A stretch of DNA of 28,964 nt from positions 1 through 28,964 of the forward strand of contig JADRCO010000646.1 of the NCBI GenBank assembly GCA_021464525.1. The letters are read 5' to 3'. Below the pieces are notes generated by a model. It was not told where the DNA came from. It made no database searches and saw nothing but the letters and a program-made list of their open reading frames with translations. This document shows, piece after piece, positions 11,068 to 22,250 of the stretch (positions are counted from its first letter, which is position 1; every line of letters starts with the position of its first letter). This DNA comes from Rhizophagus sp. LPA8_4_AMF. Its lineage: Eukaryota > Glomeromycota > Glomeromycetes > Glomerales > Glomeraceae. Position numbers and translations under genes: made by a program.

Positions 11068-12822
11068 AAGACGAAACATCAAACTTTTTTTTTTTTTTTA
11101 AGGTTTTATTTATCTGAAAATTTTGATTTCTTTTATTATTTTTTTTATTTTTTTTATTATTTTTTTGATCAAATAAGGAAAATGATAATTAAAATAGAAA
11201 ATATCTATAAAAAATAATAAATATCCCGTTATTTCTTAATGCAAATAAATATAATATCATGCAATAAAAATCAATTCCATGGAATTACTTCATAAGAAAC
11301 TGCTTAGAAACAAACCAGTAATCAAACCTCACAGATAAGTTCTTTGAGATAAAGAAATGTATAATGATGTAATTTTACATATGTGCATCAAGTTTCATTT
11401 TGACAAAACAATGAAAAATAACTGAAAAAGAAAAAAGATTTTTTTTTTTTTTTTCGATATTTATTTTTAAAAATAAAGTTTTATTATTAACTATTACATT
11501 GTTTATATCCAGGTGTTCATGTCTCACTTTCAAAAATGTGAGAGACTGTACTTAATTTGGTTTAGAGAAACTATTTTTTACTTTAAAAAAAAAAAGTGTT
11601 CACAATTTCCTTATAAATCAATTAAAATAAATTTCACGGGTGCGAAGATCGATTTTAATAATAATTATAATCGTGGTATGTGAATAAATTTCCTTATTAA
11701 TCATTTGTATAAGTAATAATGACCAAAGCTATTAAAGTTACTATTGAAGATAACTAAATATAGAAATGTTCTGTGTCTATGAGAATCATTCTAATCATAA
11801 AAAAAGAATTCTTATTCTATCATTAAAATCGTTATCAATCAATTAAGAATGATGATATCGAAATGAATGTTTAACAGCTTATAAAAAAAAATCTTAATAA
11901 AATATTTTTAGGGGTTGATTAAGAAATTATTAAATCTTAAAAGAAATTATTAATTATTTTTTAGGGGTTATTGAAAATATTTTGGGGTCTGAAATTTATT
12001 TAAAGAAATTATTAAAAATATTTTTTTTTTAGGGGTTGAAATTTAAGAAATTATTAAAATATTTTATCATAGTTTTAAAGGAAGTAAAAAAAAGGAATAA
12101 TTCGAGTTATTAAACGAATTAGCGCAAGGTCCAGTTCACTTCGACAATTTCCTCTCAAAAAAACGTAATTAGCTCTTTCTTTTTTTTTTATTTTAATCAA
12201 ATATAATGATTACGCGTTAAAATTATATCGATAATTATTTGAATAATACGTAAAATAATAATCGTGTCGTTAAAAAGGATAATCAAACGAATTAGGTAGT
12301 CAAATAAAAATAATAAATCGAAGTTCGTGGTTCGTATATAATAAATTTTGGTCAAAGAAATTGCTCAAATTCAAGTCGCTACCCCCCCAAAAAAAAGAAT
12401 TAATTAATTAGTAAATATATAATAATATTATTTGAGACCTTCCCAACAATCATCTCACATAAATACAATGATTAGCATAAAAGTGTTCTATTAATTAATA
12501 TATACTATGAACTATATTATACCATTTTGGAAACCCAGGCTACAGAACGTTATACAATAAGTCAATCTATCGTTCACTTTCACTTTTAAGTGGGCAAAAT
12601 TAACCTATCCACATTTTTGGGTAAAGTGATTTGGGGGATCACAATAACCCAATAAACTAATTTTGGGTAAATTTAGTTAATAATTTGTGCGACCAAATTT
12701 TGATTTTAACGTCCCCAAAGGAAAAATAATCGATATGCAAGATGATTGTTGGAATAAAAATATGTTTAATATGATTTTTCTTTCTTTTTGTCTTTACCTT
12801 TTTTTTTTGCGAACCCGAAAAA
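10953..12822. other. Low-complexity intergenic region
   Basis: The first 270 bases after the Tea1-like start codon are dominated by A and T runs; the open frame at 10984-11217 there is a homopolymer artefact. About 11880-12070 holds three loose copies of an AGGGGTT-type motif alternating with AAGAAATTATTAAA. An imperfect stem, TTGGGTAAAGTGAT against ATCACAATAACCCAA, lies at about 12616-12653. I see no gene. Confidence 0.55.
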
Positions 12823-13074
12823 TTATTTAGCTTCTTTCTTTTCATTTATTTGCTTTTTCTGATTCAACAAAGCTATAATGGTTGACTTTTCGCTTGTAGT
12901 CAACAAATCGTTTTGTATAATCGACCTACAAGCAGCGTTCCAGTCTGCATCATTTACCCCAAAGGCTACGGCCACAGCTTCACGAACGGCAAGGGCGATA
13001 ATTCTAGTGCGACTTTTATCGTCTTCGAGACCTTCAATTTCATCTTTCTTGTTAGCTGAACCGGAACTTTCCAT
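12823..13074 (-). CDS. Small orphan protein, 83 aa, single exon
   Basis: The frame starts at the ATG at 13074 (an upstream in-frame TTG at 13080 is not needed) and ends with TAA at 12823. The product is hydrophilic. It has an acidic/polar N-terminus (MESSGSANKKDEIEGLEDD), a central segment of helical character rich in Ala, Val and Ile (about residues 20-65), and a Lys/Glu-rich C-terminus ending NEKKEAK. No signal peptide or membrane segment is seen. Its codons are visibly richer in G+C than the surrounding DNA, which supports real coding. I do not recognise a family. An unseen intron or a further exon is possible because the frame is short. It stands alone, about 1.9 kb upstream of the Tea1-like start and about 4.4 kb from the next gene. 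Confidence 0.6.
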   Translation of the reverse strand: MESSGSANKKDEIEGLEDDKSRTRIIALAVREAVAVAFGVNDADWNAACRSIIQNDLLTTSEKSTIIALLNQKKQINEKKEAK

Positions 13075-14506
13075 CGTCAATTTTCACGAACAAAAAAGAA
13101 AATAAATAAATAAATAGATCAAAGATATTTAAGGATTCTTTTGGTATTTTTGCATTAAAAAAATATATTTTTATTAAAAGAAATATATATATATTTATAT
13201 TAAATCATTTTTTTTTTTTTTATTTGTAATTGTTATTATTGTTATAATATTATTATTATTAGATACGACATATGTAAAACATACCATCTTAATAATTTCA
13301 CTTATTATTAACGTTAAACAAAAAAAGAAACACAAATAATCTTACACTCACATATTAAATTAGGTTGGGTGTTATGGCGTTATAAAAGATTTAAAAATAA
13401 CGAAGAAAGAAATTTAATGACCGAATGATTAAAATATAATTCCTAAAAAAAAAATAATAAGATTATTTTGATGATTAATCTGTAAATTGTAAAGAAAAAG
13501 GATCACTTTCTTATATATACGATTTTTTTTTTAAAAAAAAAAAATGATGTATTATTAAGAAATAAAAAAAAATAGCTGGATCTAGACCGCCGTGTATTAT
13601 TGATTTGGTCCATCTTTATTTTTATCTGCATGCATGAGAACTTGTTAAGTCCGAATTTAGAATGGCGTTTACTGTATGTGTATGTATAATGTATTACGTT
13701 TAAAACAATGTGTGAATCAGGTTTATCTTAAATTTTTTCATATCTATAATAATATATTTAAAATTTATATTATTAACGAAAATGTAACCATTGAGTATTA
13801 AATTTCTCAATTTATATAACTTATATAGTTCATAATAATTTCGATAATTGGTAAATTCGGTTAAAAATCATAAAAATAAAAAAAACGCGCGTCTTTCAAT
13901 ATGGTAAGATTTAACACGTGTCTTTAATTTACAATGGATTGTCAAATTTTATACAATTCTTTCTTTTAAACAATCTTATGCATATTATACATACTTTCAA
14001 TTTTCAGTTAATAAGCTGCATCACATAAATACGCGTTGTAAAAGAAAAAAAATGTTTAAAAACAATAAATTATGTTATGTTGCATTTTCTCCGTGAGTTC
14101 TTTTTTGAAACTACTATTTGTCTCACTAGAGGTAAATATTTATTGCTATGGCGTTTTTTTGTTGCAAACATATGAATAAACATTATTCCTTTAATTTCTT
14201 AATATTCCATCTTAGTTATATACATATATATGTTGTGGAATGTAAATAACATTATATTTCATCATTTACTTTATATAAAGTTAATTGTTACGAACGTATC
14301 ATATGATGAGTTTCAAAAGAATGCACACGGAATTTTAATTGCCGGTCATATAAAAAAAAAAATTACAATTATTACATTAATAAAAAAAAAAAATTCTCAC
14401 GGAGTTAAAAATTTAAAAAATTGGTTAATTGGCTTCCTTAAAAAAGTTGTGCTACATATTTTTTGGTCACTAATATTCCTACCCTTATGAACCATAAGTT
14501 ATTTAT

Positions 14507-14872
14507 TGTAACATCCGAAAAATTTTTGTTATTTAAATTTGTTTAAAATGATCAATCGTTATTAGTTATTAATGGTTAGCGAAACATCCCAAAAATGCCA
14601 ATCCTCACGTGACTTTTCATATGAACTTGAAACAATATATGTTGATCTTATCCAAAAATTCGAAAATTAGAAGTAGAATCCATATTTAGAGTCATATTAG
14701 TCATATTTAAGAGTCATACGATATTCTTTGTGGATGGATCAACGCCACTTTTTTTTTAAGTCTTGGCCTATTATTATTTCTTTTTATTAATAAAAATTTA
14801 AAGCATATTAAATTAAATTTAATTTTAAAACTTAACGGGAGTATAAATTTTGGTTAATACTTGGGTGTCACA
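14507..14872. mobile_element. Possible solo LTR remnant
   Basis: The segment starts TGTAACATCC and ends TGGGTGTCACA, so it has TG...CA termini with inverted TGT/ACA ends of the kind seen in Ty3-type LTRs. Length is about 366 bases. The flanking 5-mers (TTTAT and ATCAA) do not match, so target duplication is not supported. This is a weak call. Confidence 0.2.
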
Positions 14873-15647
14873 ATCAAGTTCTTATTTTTTTCTGGAGCAA
14901 CCTTGAAGTGTATTTCACACCTTATCTATATTTTTACGATTAGGCAGGGGTAGTTGGACAACCGGTATAACATAATATTACTTGTATCACGATCGTTAAC
15001 AACAGAAAATTCAGGTATTAAACATGTATTTTCCATTGACGTGAAACTCATTCTTACTCTTTAAAGTGAAATTTTTTATGTACCACAATACTTCTGCTAG
15101 ATCAAAATCAGATTCACCGAGTTAATAATCAGATGATCAATTGAGTATTTTCGTGACCTGATACAGTATATCTAATGTATGTTTAATAAAAAAAAAATTA
15201 GTATTATTGTGATACAAAAGAAGTAATGACAATTACACGATACTAACAATAGCCCAAAACATTTATATAAATCTAGAATTGCTATTCAGATGAAAGAATT
15301 TGTAAAATAAAGAACTGGGTGGATGTTAAAAAATATTTTAGGAAAAAGTTAAAATAGACCATAATTAGACTTTTTATCAATTACATGTATTTTTATTAAT
15401 TTGGAGAACAAGTAAATTTTGTTTCAAAATATTCTGGTATATCTGATATTCCGATATTCCATGATTGCACTAACAATGATCGGCAGAGATCGGAGAAAAG
15501 TATAGTATTTTTTTATAGCAACTCGGGGAAAATCGGTACCGAATATAATACATATGGCTGATTTTCATGTGTCACGTAGTGTCGTTGAACAAAATTCGCG
15601 TTAAGCTATAATGCTATAGGATATAAAAACCACAAAACTATATTTAT

Positions 15648-15706
15648 TTATTATTGGATCTAATAGCGGCACGTAGTGCCGCATTAGACTATTCATCCAA
15701 TAATAA
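15648..15706. repeat. Palindromic hairpin element (TTATTATTGGAT ends)
   Basis: The outer arms TTATTATTGGAT (15648-15659) and ATCCAATAATAA (15695-15706) are perfectly complementary. The core GCGGCAC-GTA-GTGCCGC (15666-15682) is a perfect 7-base stem with a 3-base loop, flanked by TAAT and ATTA. It has no coding capacity and resembles a very small MITE. Confidence 0.7.
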
Positions 15707-15985
15707 TATTATCTGTTATCGGTTTGACGGGTAATATGAGATAACCGACCAAAATAACAATTATGTAAAATCTGCATGGACTTATGAGAATAACTGATAA
15801 TTAATTGATTAAACAAACTATGGTGGCTGTCACCTTTAAACCACAAACTCCGAAATTTTGAAAAAGTGCTTATTTATATTGTGTAACTTTATTTTTAAAT
15901 ATAATCTTTGCTGTGTTAACACTGTGTTAACCATGTTAAGCTGGTTATATTCCATGGAATTTTTCTGGATTCCATAACTGATAAC

Positions 15986-16036
15986 ATATTATTGTATGGA
16001 TCAAACGGCGCAGCCGTTTTATCCTATTATTAATAT
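15986..16036. repeat. Second palindromic hairpin element of the same design
   Basis: The core is AAACGGC-GCA-GCCGTTT (16003-16019), a perfect 7-base stem with a 3-base loop. It is flanked by ATATTATTGTATGGAT on the left and ATCCTATTATTAATAT on the right, which pair with few mismatches. The architecture matches the element about 300 bases upstream. Confidence 0.6.
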
Positions 16037-17481
16037 TGATAGTTAAAAATGTTTATATGTAAAAGTTTAAAAAGTTTTTATATATAAGTTTATAAAAAGT
16101 TTATTATAAATGATTATACTTCATATACTAATTATCGTATACTTCGTATTTTTGCATAATATGATATTCAATATGAAAATTAACTGATAGAAATATAGAA
16201 ATGTGGAGTTCATTTTATTGGTTTAGTTTCATTTGGTTCATGATTTATAAAAATACATAATATTATTCCAAAAAGTGATGATATTATGTAATATACAGGG
16301 TGTAAATTTTATTTTATTTGTTTCATGTTTTTTAAAGGTCGTACTAAAGTTAAGTTCAACGAAAGGCCATTGAAATCTTCCATTGATTATGTAAATTTCG
16401 ATCTTTCAAATTTCAAAATCCAATCTTTTATGTTTCAATAATAAATAAGTGCATATAATTTCTTGTACAAATATGTACAGTATGTATCTTTATGCACTTT
16501 GTAAATTTACCAATAATTTATTACATTTTATTGGAATTTTAAATTGAATGTCCAATGTGCTTTAAATTTCAGTAGTAAACAAGTAGTAAACAAGTAAACA
16601 CCATTAATGTAGGATACGTGCTTTGATTGGACAAAAATATAAAAATTAGTAATTTGTGCTTATTGTTTTACTAAATCTGGTAATAATTTTCCATCAATTA
16701 TTCATTACATTCTTTCGCAGTATTCCATTGAAAATAATATATGATAGTTTATAGATCCTTTTAATGGTGATATATATATCCATTTATTTATTTATTTGTT
16801 ATCTTTTCTAGAAAAATTTAATACATTAATACTATAAATAGTATTGACGCGTCAAGATGGTAACTATGTTGTTAATGTTTTAAACTTTATAATTCAGGTT
16901 CAATACATAAACATTAATTCAAAAGATCTCTGGAGATAAATATTTATCCCTAACACCAAACAGATGGGCCGAGAACGGTTTTTCATAAATCCTCAAGAAA
17001 ACCTTTTATAATTATTATCTTACATTTTTCCGAATTTTTAATGATTTAAACCATAACCTTATTTTATAAAAGGTAAGTGTAAAAAAATAAAAATAGATTG
17101 GAAATCCGTAATCTGATGTCAAAAATCTTTTCTTATTGTAAAGTATTACGTAATACAAGGGGTTCAAGCGATTTCGAATTAACTTTAATTAAGAAACCTG
17201 TTTCTTCAAGAATGGAAAATTTCAAATTATAATCACAAATTTGGTATGGATTTTCTCTGTATGCGCCCTGGAATTATTGTTTTAACGATTTTTGTTTGTT
17301 ACATAATAGCTTCCATTTTTTTTCAATTTTGTGAATGATTGATTAATCTTTCCTTCTAAATTCTTTTTTTTTTTTTTCTTTTTTTTTTATTATTTTGACT
17401 TCTCATCGTTATTATTTCAACGAAATACCTTGTTTTTCATGATTAATATTTTCCGATTAATTGGATGAATTCACGACAAGG

Positions 17482-19988
17482 ATGATGATTAATTTAAAAA
17501 TTAACAATTATTTATTTTTGTTACTTTTTTCATTCCTTTCTAATTCATATGCCTCTCCAATTGGAACTAGCCTTGAAAAATTACACAATGAACACAGTAA
17601 AATCGAAATTCATATTATGTATGGACTTGAACTTATAATACTTCAAATTGGAAGTTTATGTACATTATATATGATCATTCGTACATTTATTCGATGGTTC
17701 AAACAAAATTATAGTTTATATATGTCTCTTAAGTTACCTTTTTACATGGCATTTTCTGGTAATTATATAAATAAAATCTTTTAGATTTTGTAAAAGTTCA
17801 AAAAAATTCAATTTATTATTTTAAAATTATTAAAAACATTAATTAAAAAAATTAATTTTTTTTTATAGAATTTTTCATTTATACGGCTTTAATCATTAAT
17901 CTGGTAAAAATGTTTGTATAAATCAATTTTTTTTAAAAAAATATTGAAATAATTTTATTGATTTATTTTTTTACTTTCTTTTAATTATAGTATTATCCTG
18001 CAATAAATGATAATCAGTGGCCTGAACAATCATGTAAAATTATGGGATTGATGTTTTACTTTTTCGCAATTTTTAACATGATTTTAGTTGGTTCACTAGC
18101 TATAATCACTTATCTCCGAGGTAAGTCAATATGTATTAATTATTTATTGATCTAGTAGTATATAATAATTATAAATCAATTATAATTAAATATATCAATC
18201 ATCATAACCTACCCTTATTTACGATCTGTAATTGTATTATTAATATTTTGATTTTTTTTATAATTAATAGTATGTAAATCAATGAACATTAATACCGGAG
18301 TATTGGATTATAAATTATTTATATTTCCTTTAATTGTTCCAACTATTTTATGTATTCCAGTACGTTATTTTATTTTATTTTATTTTATTTTATTTTTTTA
18401 AAAAAAAATTAATTAATTAATCATCAAATTTTTTTTCGATTATAAAGGCTTGGGAATATTTCGGATCTGATGGATATTGGTGTTTTCAAAATAGAAAGTC
18501 ATCATTTATTCCTTTAGTTTTACTTTATATGAACATATCAATATTGATGACATCATTATTTTGTTATATTGGAATCGCACATGCTATTAATGTATCCCGT
18601 TTCAGAAATGATCAAGAAAATTTTCGTACATCAAACAAAAAAATCATCAGTTATCTTTTTATGTTTATTTTACAATGGGTAAGTGATTACATATATATTG
18701 TAAATGTGATGTGATGTTCGACAATGATGCCGACAATGATGTCGATATGCAGATTATGATTATTTTGAACGATTCCGTCAAATTTGTCAATCCGTCAGTC
18801 CGTCAAATCAAGCATCAAATCAATCATCAAATCCGTCAAAATCCGTCAAATCCGATAACTAATATTCAAAACCTTTCTTTTTTTTTAGTCTCCGGTTATG
18901 GTGTTTTTAATACTTGATGTTAATAAAGAACCGAATATGTGGATATTTGTAATATGTTTTATTTCATTACCAGCTGGTGGAATAATTAATACATATCGTT
19001 ATATATCAAATGAAGGTTTTTGGAATATTTATTCAGAATTTGAAACTGGAAGGGATCCATCATCACGTAATCAATCAAATTTACATTCAATTAAAAATTA
19101 TGGAGGTCCGCCAACAGTAAGTCAATGGCGAGAATTATCAGGAGATGATGATATTTCTAATAGATCATCAATTTTGTCAGAATATACACCTCAAGTTATT
19201 ATACCAAACCTATCACAAGATTCATTGGATCAAATTCAAATTCAATTACAAAATCGTTCTCAATTACCATTAGGTAAAAAAAAAAAAAAATTTAATCATG
19301 AAAAATAAAAAAAATATTTATCCTTAATTATTATTATTATTATTATTATTAATCAAATTCTTTTTCTTTAGATATGATTCAACCTCAACCATCATCATCT
19401 CGCTCACAAAATTCACATAATCGACTCCAAGATAAAATAAATAAGATTCGATCCCAATCATCATCATCGTCTCTTTCACAAAACTCACCAAATCGATCTC
19501 AGGATAAAATAGATAATATTAAATCTCAATCACCATTGTCCCTCTTACAAAATCGATCTCAAGATAAAATAAATAAGATTCGATCCCAATCATCATCGTC
19601 GTCTCTTTCACAAAACTCACCAAATCGATCTCAGGATAAAATAGACAATATTAAATCTCAATCACCATTGTCTCTCTTACAAAATCGATCTCAGGATAAA
19701 ATAAATAAGATTCAATCCCAATCATCGTCATCACCTCTTTCAAAAAATTCACCAATTCAATCTCAATCATCATCTCTTTCGCAAATTTCACAAAATTCAC
19801 AAAATCGATCTCAGGATAAAATAGACAATATTAAATCCCAGCCATCATCACAAAATGAGTCCCAAGATAAAATAGATAAGGTTCAGTCCCAATCACCATC
19901 ATCTTTATCACAAACCTTACAAAACCAATCACAAGATAAAATAAATATTCAATCACAATCACTATCAAATGAATCTCTTTCATCATAG
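17482..19988 (+). CDS. cAMP-receptor-like seven-transmembrane receptor with SQ-repeat tail (587 aa, 7 exons)
   Basis: Exons are 17482-17758, 17869-17903, 17991-18120, 18271-18359, 18448-18678, 18889-19273 and 19372-19988. The start is the first ATG in the frame and is followed by a probable signal peptide (residues 1-24). Seven hydrophobic segments follow between about residues 46 and 295. Cys119 at the start of segment 3 and Cys189 in the loop motif GYWCF fit the usual GPCR disulfide. The loop resembles the G-x-W-C-W pattern of cAMP-receptor-like (class E) receptors. Other marks are IIRTF.RW after segment 1 and RYISNEGFW after segment 7. The cytoplasmic tail of about 290 residues is rich in Ser, Gln and Asn, with a 44-residue tandem repeat. 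The ligand is unknown. The paralogue on the other strand (24063-22251) aligns throughout the membrane domain but lacks this long tail. Confidence 0.85.
18366..18398 (+). repeat. TTTTA microsatellite in intron 4 of the receptor gene
   Basis: About five copies of TTTTA start shortly after the GTACG donor and end in a T run. Confidence 0.85.
18710..18872 (+). repeat. CCGTCAAATC-type repeats in intron 5 of the receptor gene
   Basis: Intron 5 (18679-18888) has GACAATGATGCC/GACAATGATGTC near 18719-18743. It then has a cluster of five or six copies of TCCGTCAAAT or close variants (about 18775-18862), mixed with ATCAAGCATCAAATCAATCATCAAAT. The composition differs clearly from the T-rich neighbouring introns. 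Confidence 0.7.
19428..19970 (+). repeat. 132-bp coding tandem repeat in the receptor tail
   Basis: The unit starts at CAAGATAAAATAAATAAGAT; copies begin at 19428, 19560 and 19692, an exact 132-base period (44 residues). The first two copies are nearly identical. The third diverges and breaks into shorter SQDKI(D/N) units up to about 19970. The encoded consensus alternates SQDKI-N/D-x-I/K-x-SQS blocks with Ser runs. Confidence 0.95.
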
Positions 19989-20469
19989 TGATCAAGAAAT
20001 TAATTTATGGATGGACATTTAAAAAATTTTATTCTCGGACTATCTCACGTATTGTGGGGTATATAAATGGTATTATAGACAAAAAACAATTTAATTATTC
20101 GTTAGTTTTTTCTGTATTTTTATTATCTTAATAATACACCTAATACACCTAATATGTTACAAACAAAAGTATACATTCTTTTTTTTTAAATTGATTAACA
20201 ATGTATTATGGTAGCCTTACTAATAATACGTAATAATTATAATGACTAATAGTAGTTCCGTACAGATGATGTAATTTTTAAAGTTTATTTTATTTCTCTT
20301 ATATGATATGATTAACTCTGAGTGATTTATAATCAAGAGTTATTAAAAGATTAAATCTTTCAAGAATTTTATTTTGTTCTTTTATTGTTCAAAGTCTACA
20401 ACTTAATAAAAAAAAAAGAAAAGAAGAACCTTTTAACAAAACGCGAAAAAAAAATATTTTTTAACAAAA
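19989..20469. other. Intergenic spacer between receptor and promethin-like genes
   Basis: A+T-rich 3' and 5' untranslated sequence of same-strand neighbours. I see no gene. The last 70 bases are A-rich and run into the ATG at 20470. Confidence 0.6.
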
Positions 20470-21312
20470 ATGGAAGTAACGAATGGACTTACAGTTCCTG
20501 ATCTTGAACAAGAAGCAGAATCATCACATTCTCTTGTCGGGTTTAAAGAAAAATCCACAAGGTAAATAATTATTACTATATATATATATATATATATTTT
20601 TTTTTATTTAGATATTATAAATAAAATTTGTGTCTATTAAAGAGTCCAAGAGAAACCAATTCTTCCTCAAGTTACTACTCAAGAAAGATCGACTCTTTAT
20701 GAAGGTTTGGCTCGGGAGAAATCTCCTTATGAGAGTGTTGCTCAAGAGAAATCATCATTTTCTAAAAGCGCTGCTCGAGGAAAATCGTCTTTTTATATTG
20801 ATTATACTGTCCAAGGAAAACCCGCTTATAAAGATAGCGTTCGAGAGAAAGCTACTCATTACAAAACTACAGCTCAACAATATGGTCATAGCTTTGTTTC
20901 CACCATAATGGAATACATTCGACCTCTTACCAAATTATTTGGATATTTCTGGAATAACTTTGCTCCTCTTCGTTGGTTCGTTTATACTCTTTTAACTTTC
21001 TGTTCAGTTCCAACCGCTATTTTCATTGGATGGGCAGTTTTGTGCTTTGCTGGAATTATTGCATTAGCAGGTGTTGGAATCACTATTGCGGAAGGATTTT
21101 TTTTATTTCTTGGAATGTCGGTATTTTTACCTGTTGCAATTATTTTATGTATCATCGCGTTCGTTACAGTTGTATTTCTTACTTTGGCCTGGATTGGAAT
21201 GAAATCTTCGGTTACGGTATATGGATATTTTAATGGGCCTTCAAATGTTGAAGTCGAAGGGACTGAATATACTGAAAGATTCATTGATGAGAAAAGCAAA
21301 TTTAATTTGTGA
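20470..21312 (+). CDS. Promethin/LDAF1-like lipid-droplet assembly protein (253 aa, 2 exons)
   Basis: Exons are 20470-20561 and 20643-21312; the intron contains a TA microsatellite. Residues 1-45 are acidic/polar. Residues about 45-110 form degenerate 10-residue units (LAREKSPYES, VAQEKSSFSK, SVREKATHYK and others). Residues about 140-222 are a compact hydrophobic block of four closely spaced segments. It is rich in small residues (CSVPTAIFIG, IALAGVGITIAEG) and ends LAWIGMKSS. This arrangement fits the promethin family (animal LDAF1/TMEM159, yeast Ldo16/Ldo45), ER membrane proteins that associate with seipin at sites of lipid-droplet formation. A polar tail (EGTEYTERFIDEKSKFNL) follows. The gene lies between two convergent receptor paralogues. 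The family call rests on the hydrophobic pattern, so it is moderate. An unrelated four-span membrane protein is the alternative. Confidence 0.75.
20574..20597 (+). repeat. TA microsatellite in the promethin-like intron
   Basis: About eleven TA units followed by a T run form the middle of the 81-base intron. Confidence 0.9.
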
Positions 21313-22250
21313 AGGACAGAAATGGTGATTTCGTGACGCGTTTATTTTTTTTTTCGATCATCAGTATGCACATAAAGCTGCGGGGTGTTATTTTATTAAA
21401 ATTTTCTATTTTAAGCTTGTACAAAACTTGATGGAATTAATTATTTCATGTAACTTGCTATATTGCTAATATTAATCAAAAATCAAAAAATCAAAAAATC
21501 AAATCTCATCTTATTTCACAAATATACTTTATATTGTCCAATACTGTCTATGGAAATTTAAACGATAATAAATGATTGGTTATCAAACGATGCATGAAAA
21601 CAATAGGCCGGGAATGTCCCAATAAGTGTTTATTAGTTTTTAACGCCAAGTTCCATAACTTCAATGAAATTTTCGCACAAATCCGTATCACTTTATTGTT
21701 TTCCTAATAGCGAAAACCCTGAAAATACATCGCAAATTAATGCGAGATGACAACGAATCAAAACTAATCATTTTAATAATGAGATGGTACCAATCAATCG
21801 AAATGAAAATCTATTATTCTCGAATTCTCGGTATTTCGGCAAAATGATTTGTCGTATTTTAAAAACTTTATTAAAGGAAAGGTAAAAATTTGTTTCACAA
21901 TTGTAACCCTGCTTCTCTATTTAAATTATTTAATTTTTTTATTATTACTATAAAAATATTTACATGGATTTTAAGTTTTTGTGGCTAAACAATATTAATT
22001 ATTTAATAATATTTATTTATAATGATTAACGTGTAAAATTGTAGGTCTTTTAGTTTATATTAAAAAAAAAAAAAAATATCATGAAATGATCAAAATGCAT
22101 AATAAATTATGAAATTAATTATTTGGAAAAAAAGAATATTTTTTTTTTTTTTTTTGTCGATGTGTAACTTATGTTTGTAAAAGGAGCCTTTTTTCCTTTT
22201 TTTTCTTTTTTCCTTATTTTTTTTTTTCTTTTTTTCCCTCTTAAAAATTT
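21313..22250. other. Intergenic region between convergent promethin-like and receptor genes
   Basis: No gene is seen. The right part (22139-22250) is a long T/C tract, so the receptor's 3' end on the minus strand is A/G-rich. Short AATCAAAA repeats lie near 21475-21502. Confidence 0.6.

Larger units (their letters stand above)
13075..17481. other. Gene-poor intergenic region with hairpin elements
   Basis: I find no supported gene. The open frame at 14230-14490 is Lys/Ile-rich and driven by A-runs. The segment holds a possible LTR remnant at 14507-14872 and two small palindromic elements at 15648-15706 and 15986-16036. A short tandem (AGTAGTAAACA type) lies at about 16570-16600, and T/C-rich tracts at 17365-17395 precede the receptor gene. 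Confidence 0.5.

Noticed and set aside
10984..11217. 77-codon Lys/Phe-rich frame
   Set aside because: It consists of A and T runs just upstream of the Tea1-like start, a homopolymer artefact.
14230..14490. 86-codon Ile/Lys-rich frame
   Set aside because: It contains three A-runs encoding poly-Lys and has no recognisable domain or splice continuation; likely chance.
18529..18917. Short separate frames 18529-18714 and 18711-18917
   Set aside because: The first is the 3' part of receptor exon 5 read into the intron; the second is a reading through the repeat-rich intron. The spliced model explains both.
20973..21299. Overlapping frames 20973-21233 (+) and 20982-21299 (-)
   Set aside because: They overlap the promethin-like exon, whose frame has the coherent hydrophobic block and polar tail.
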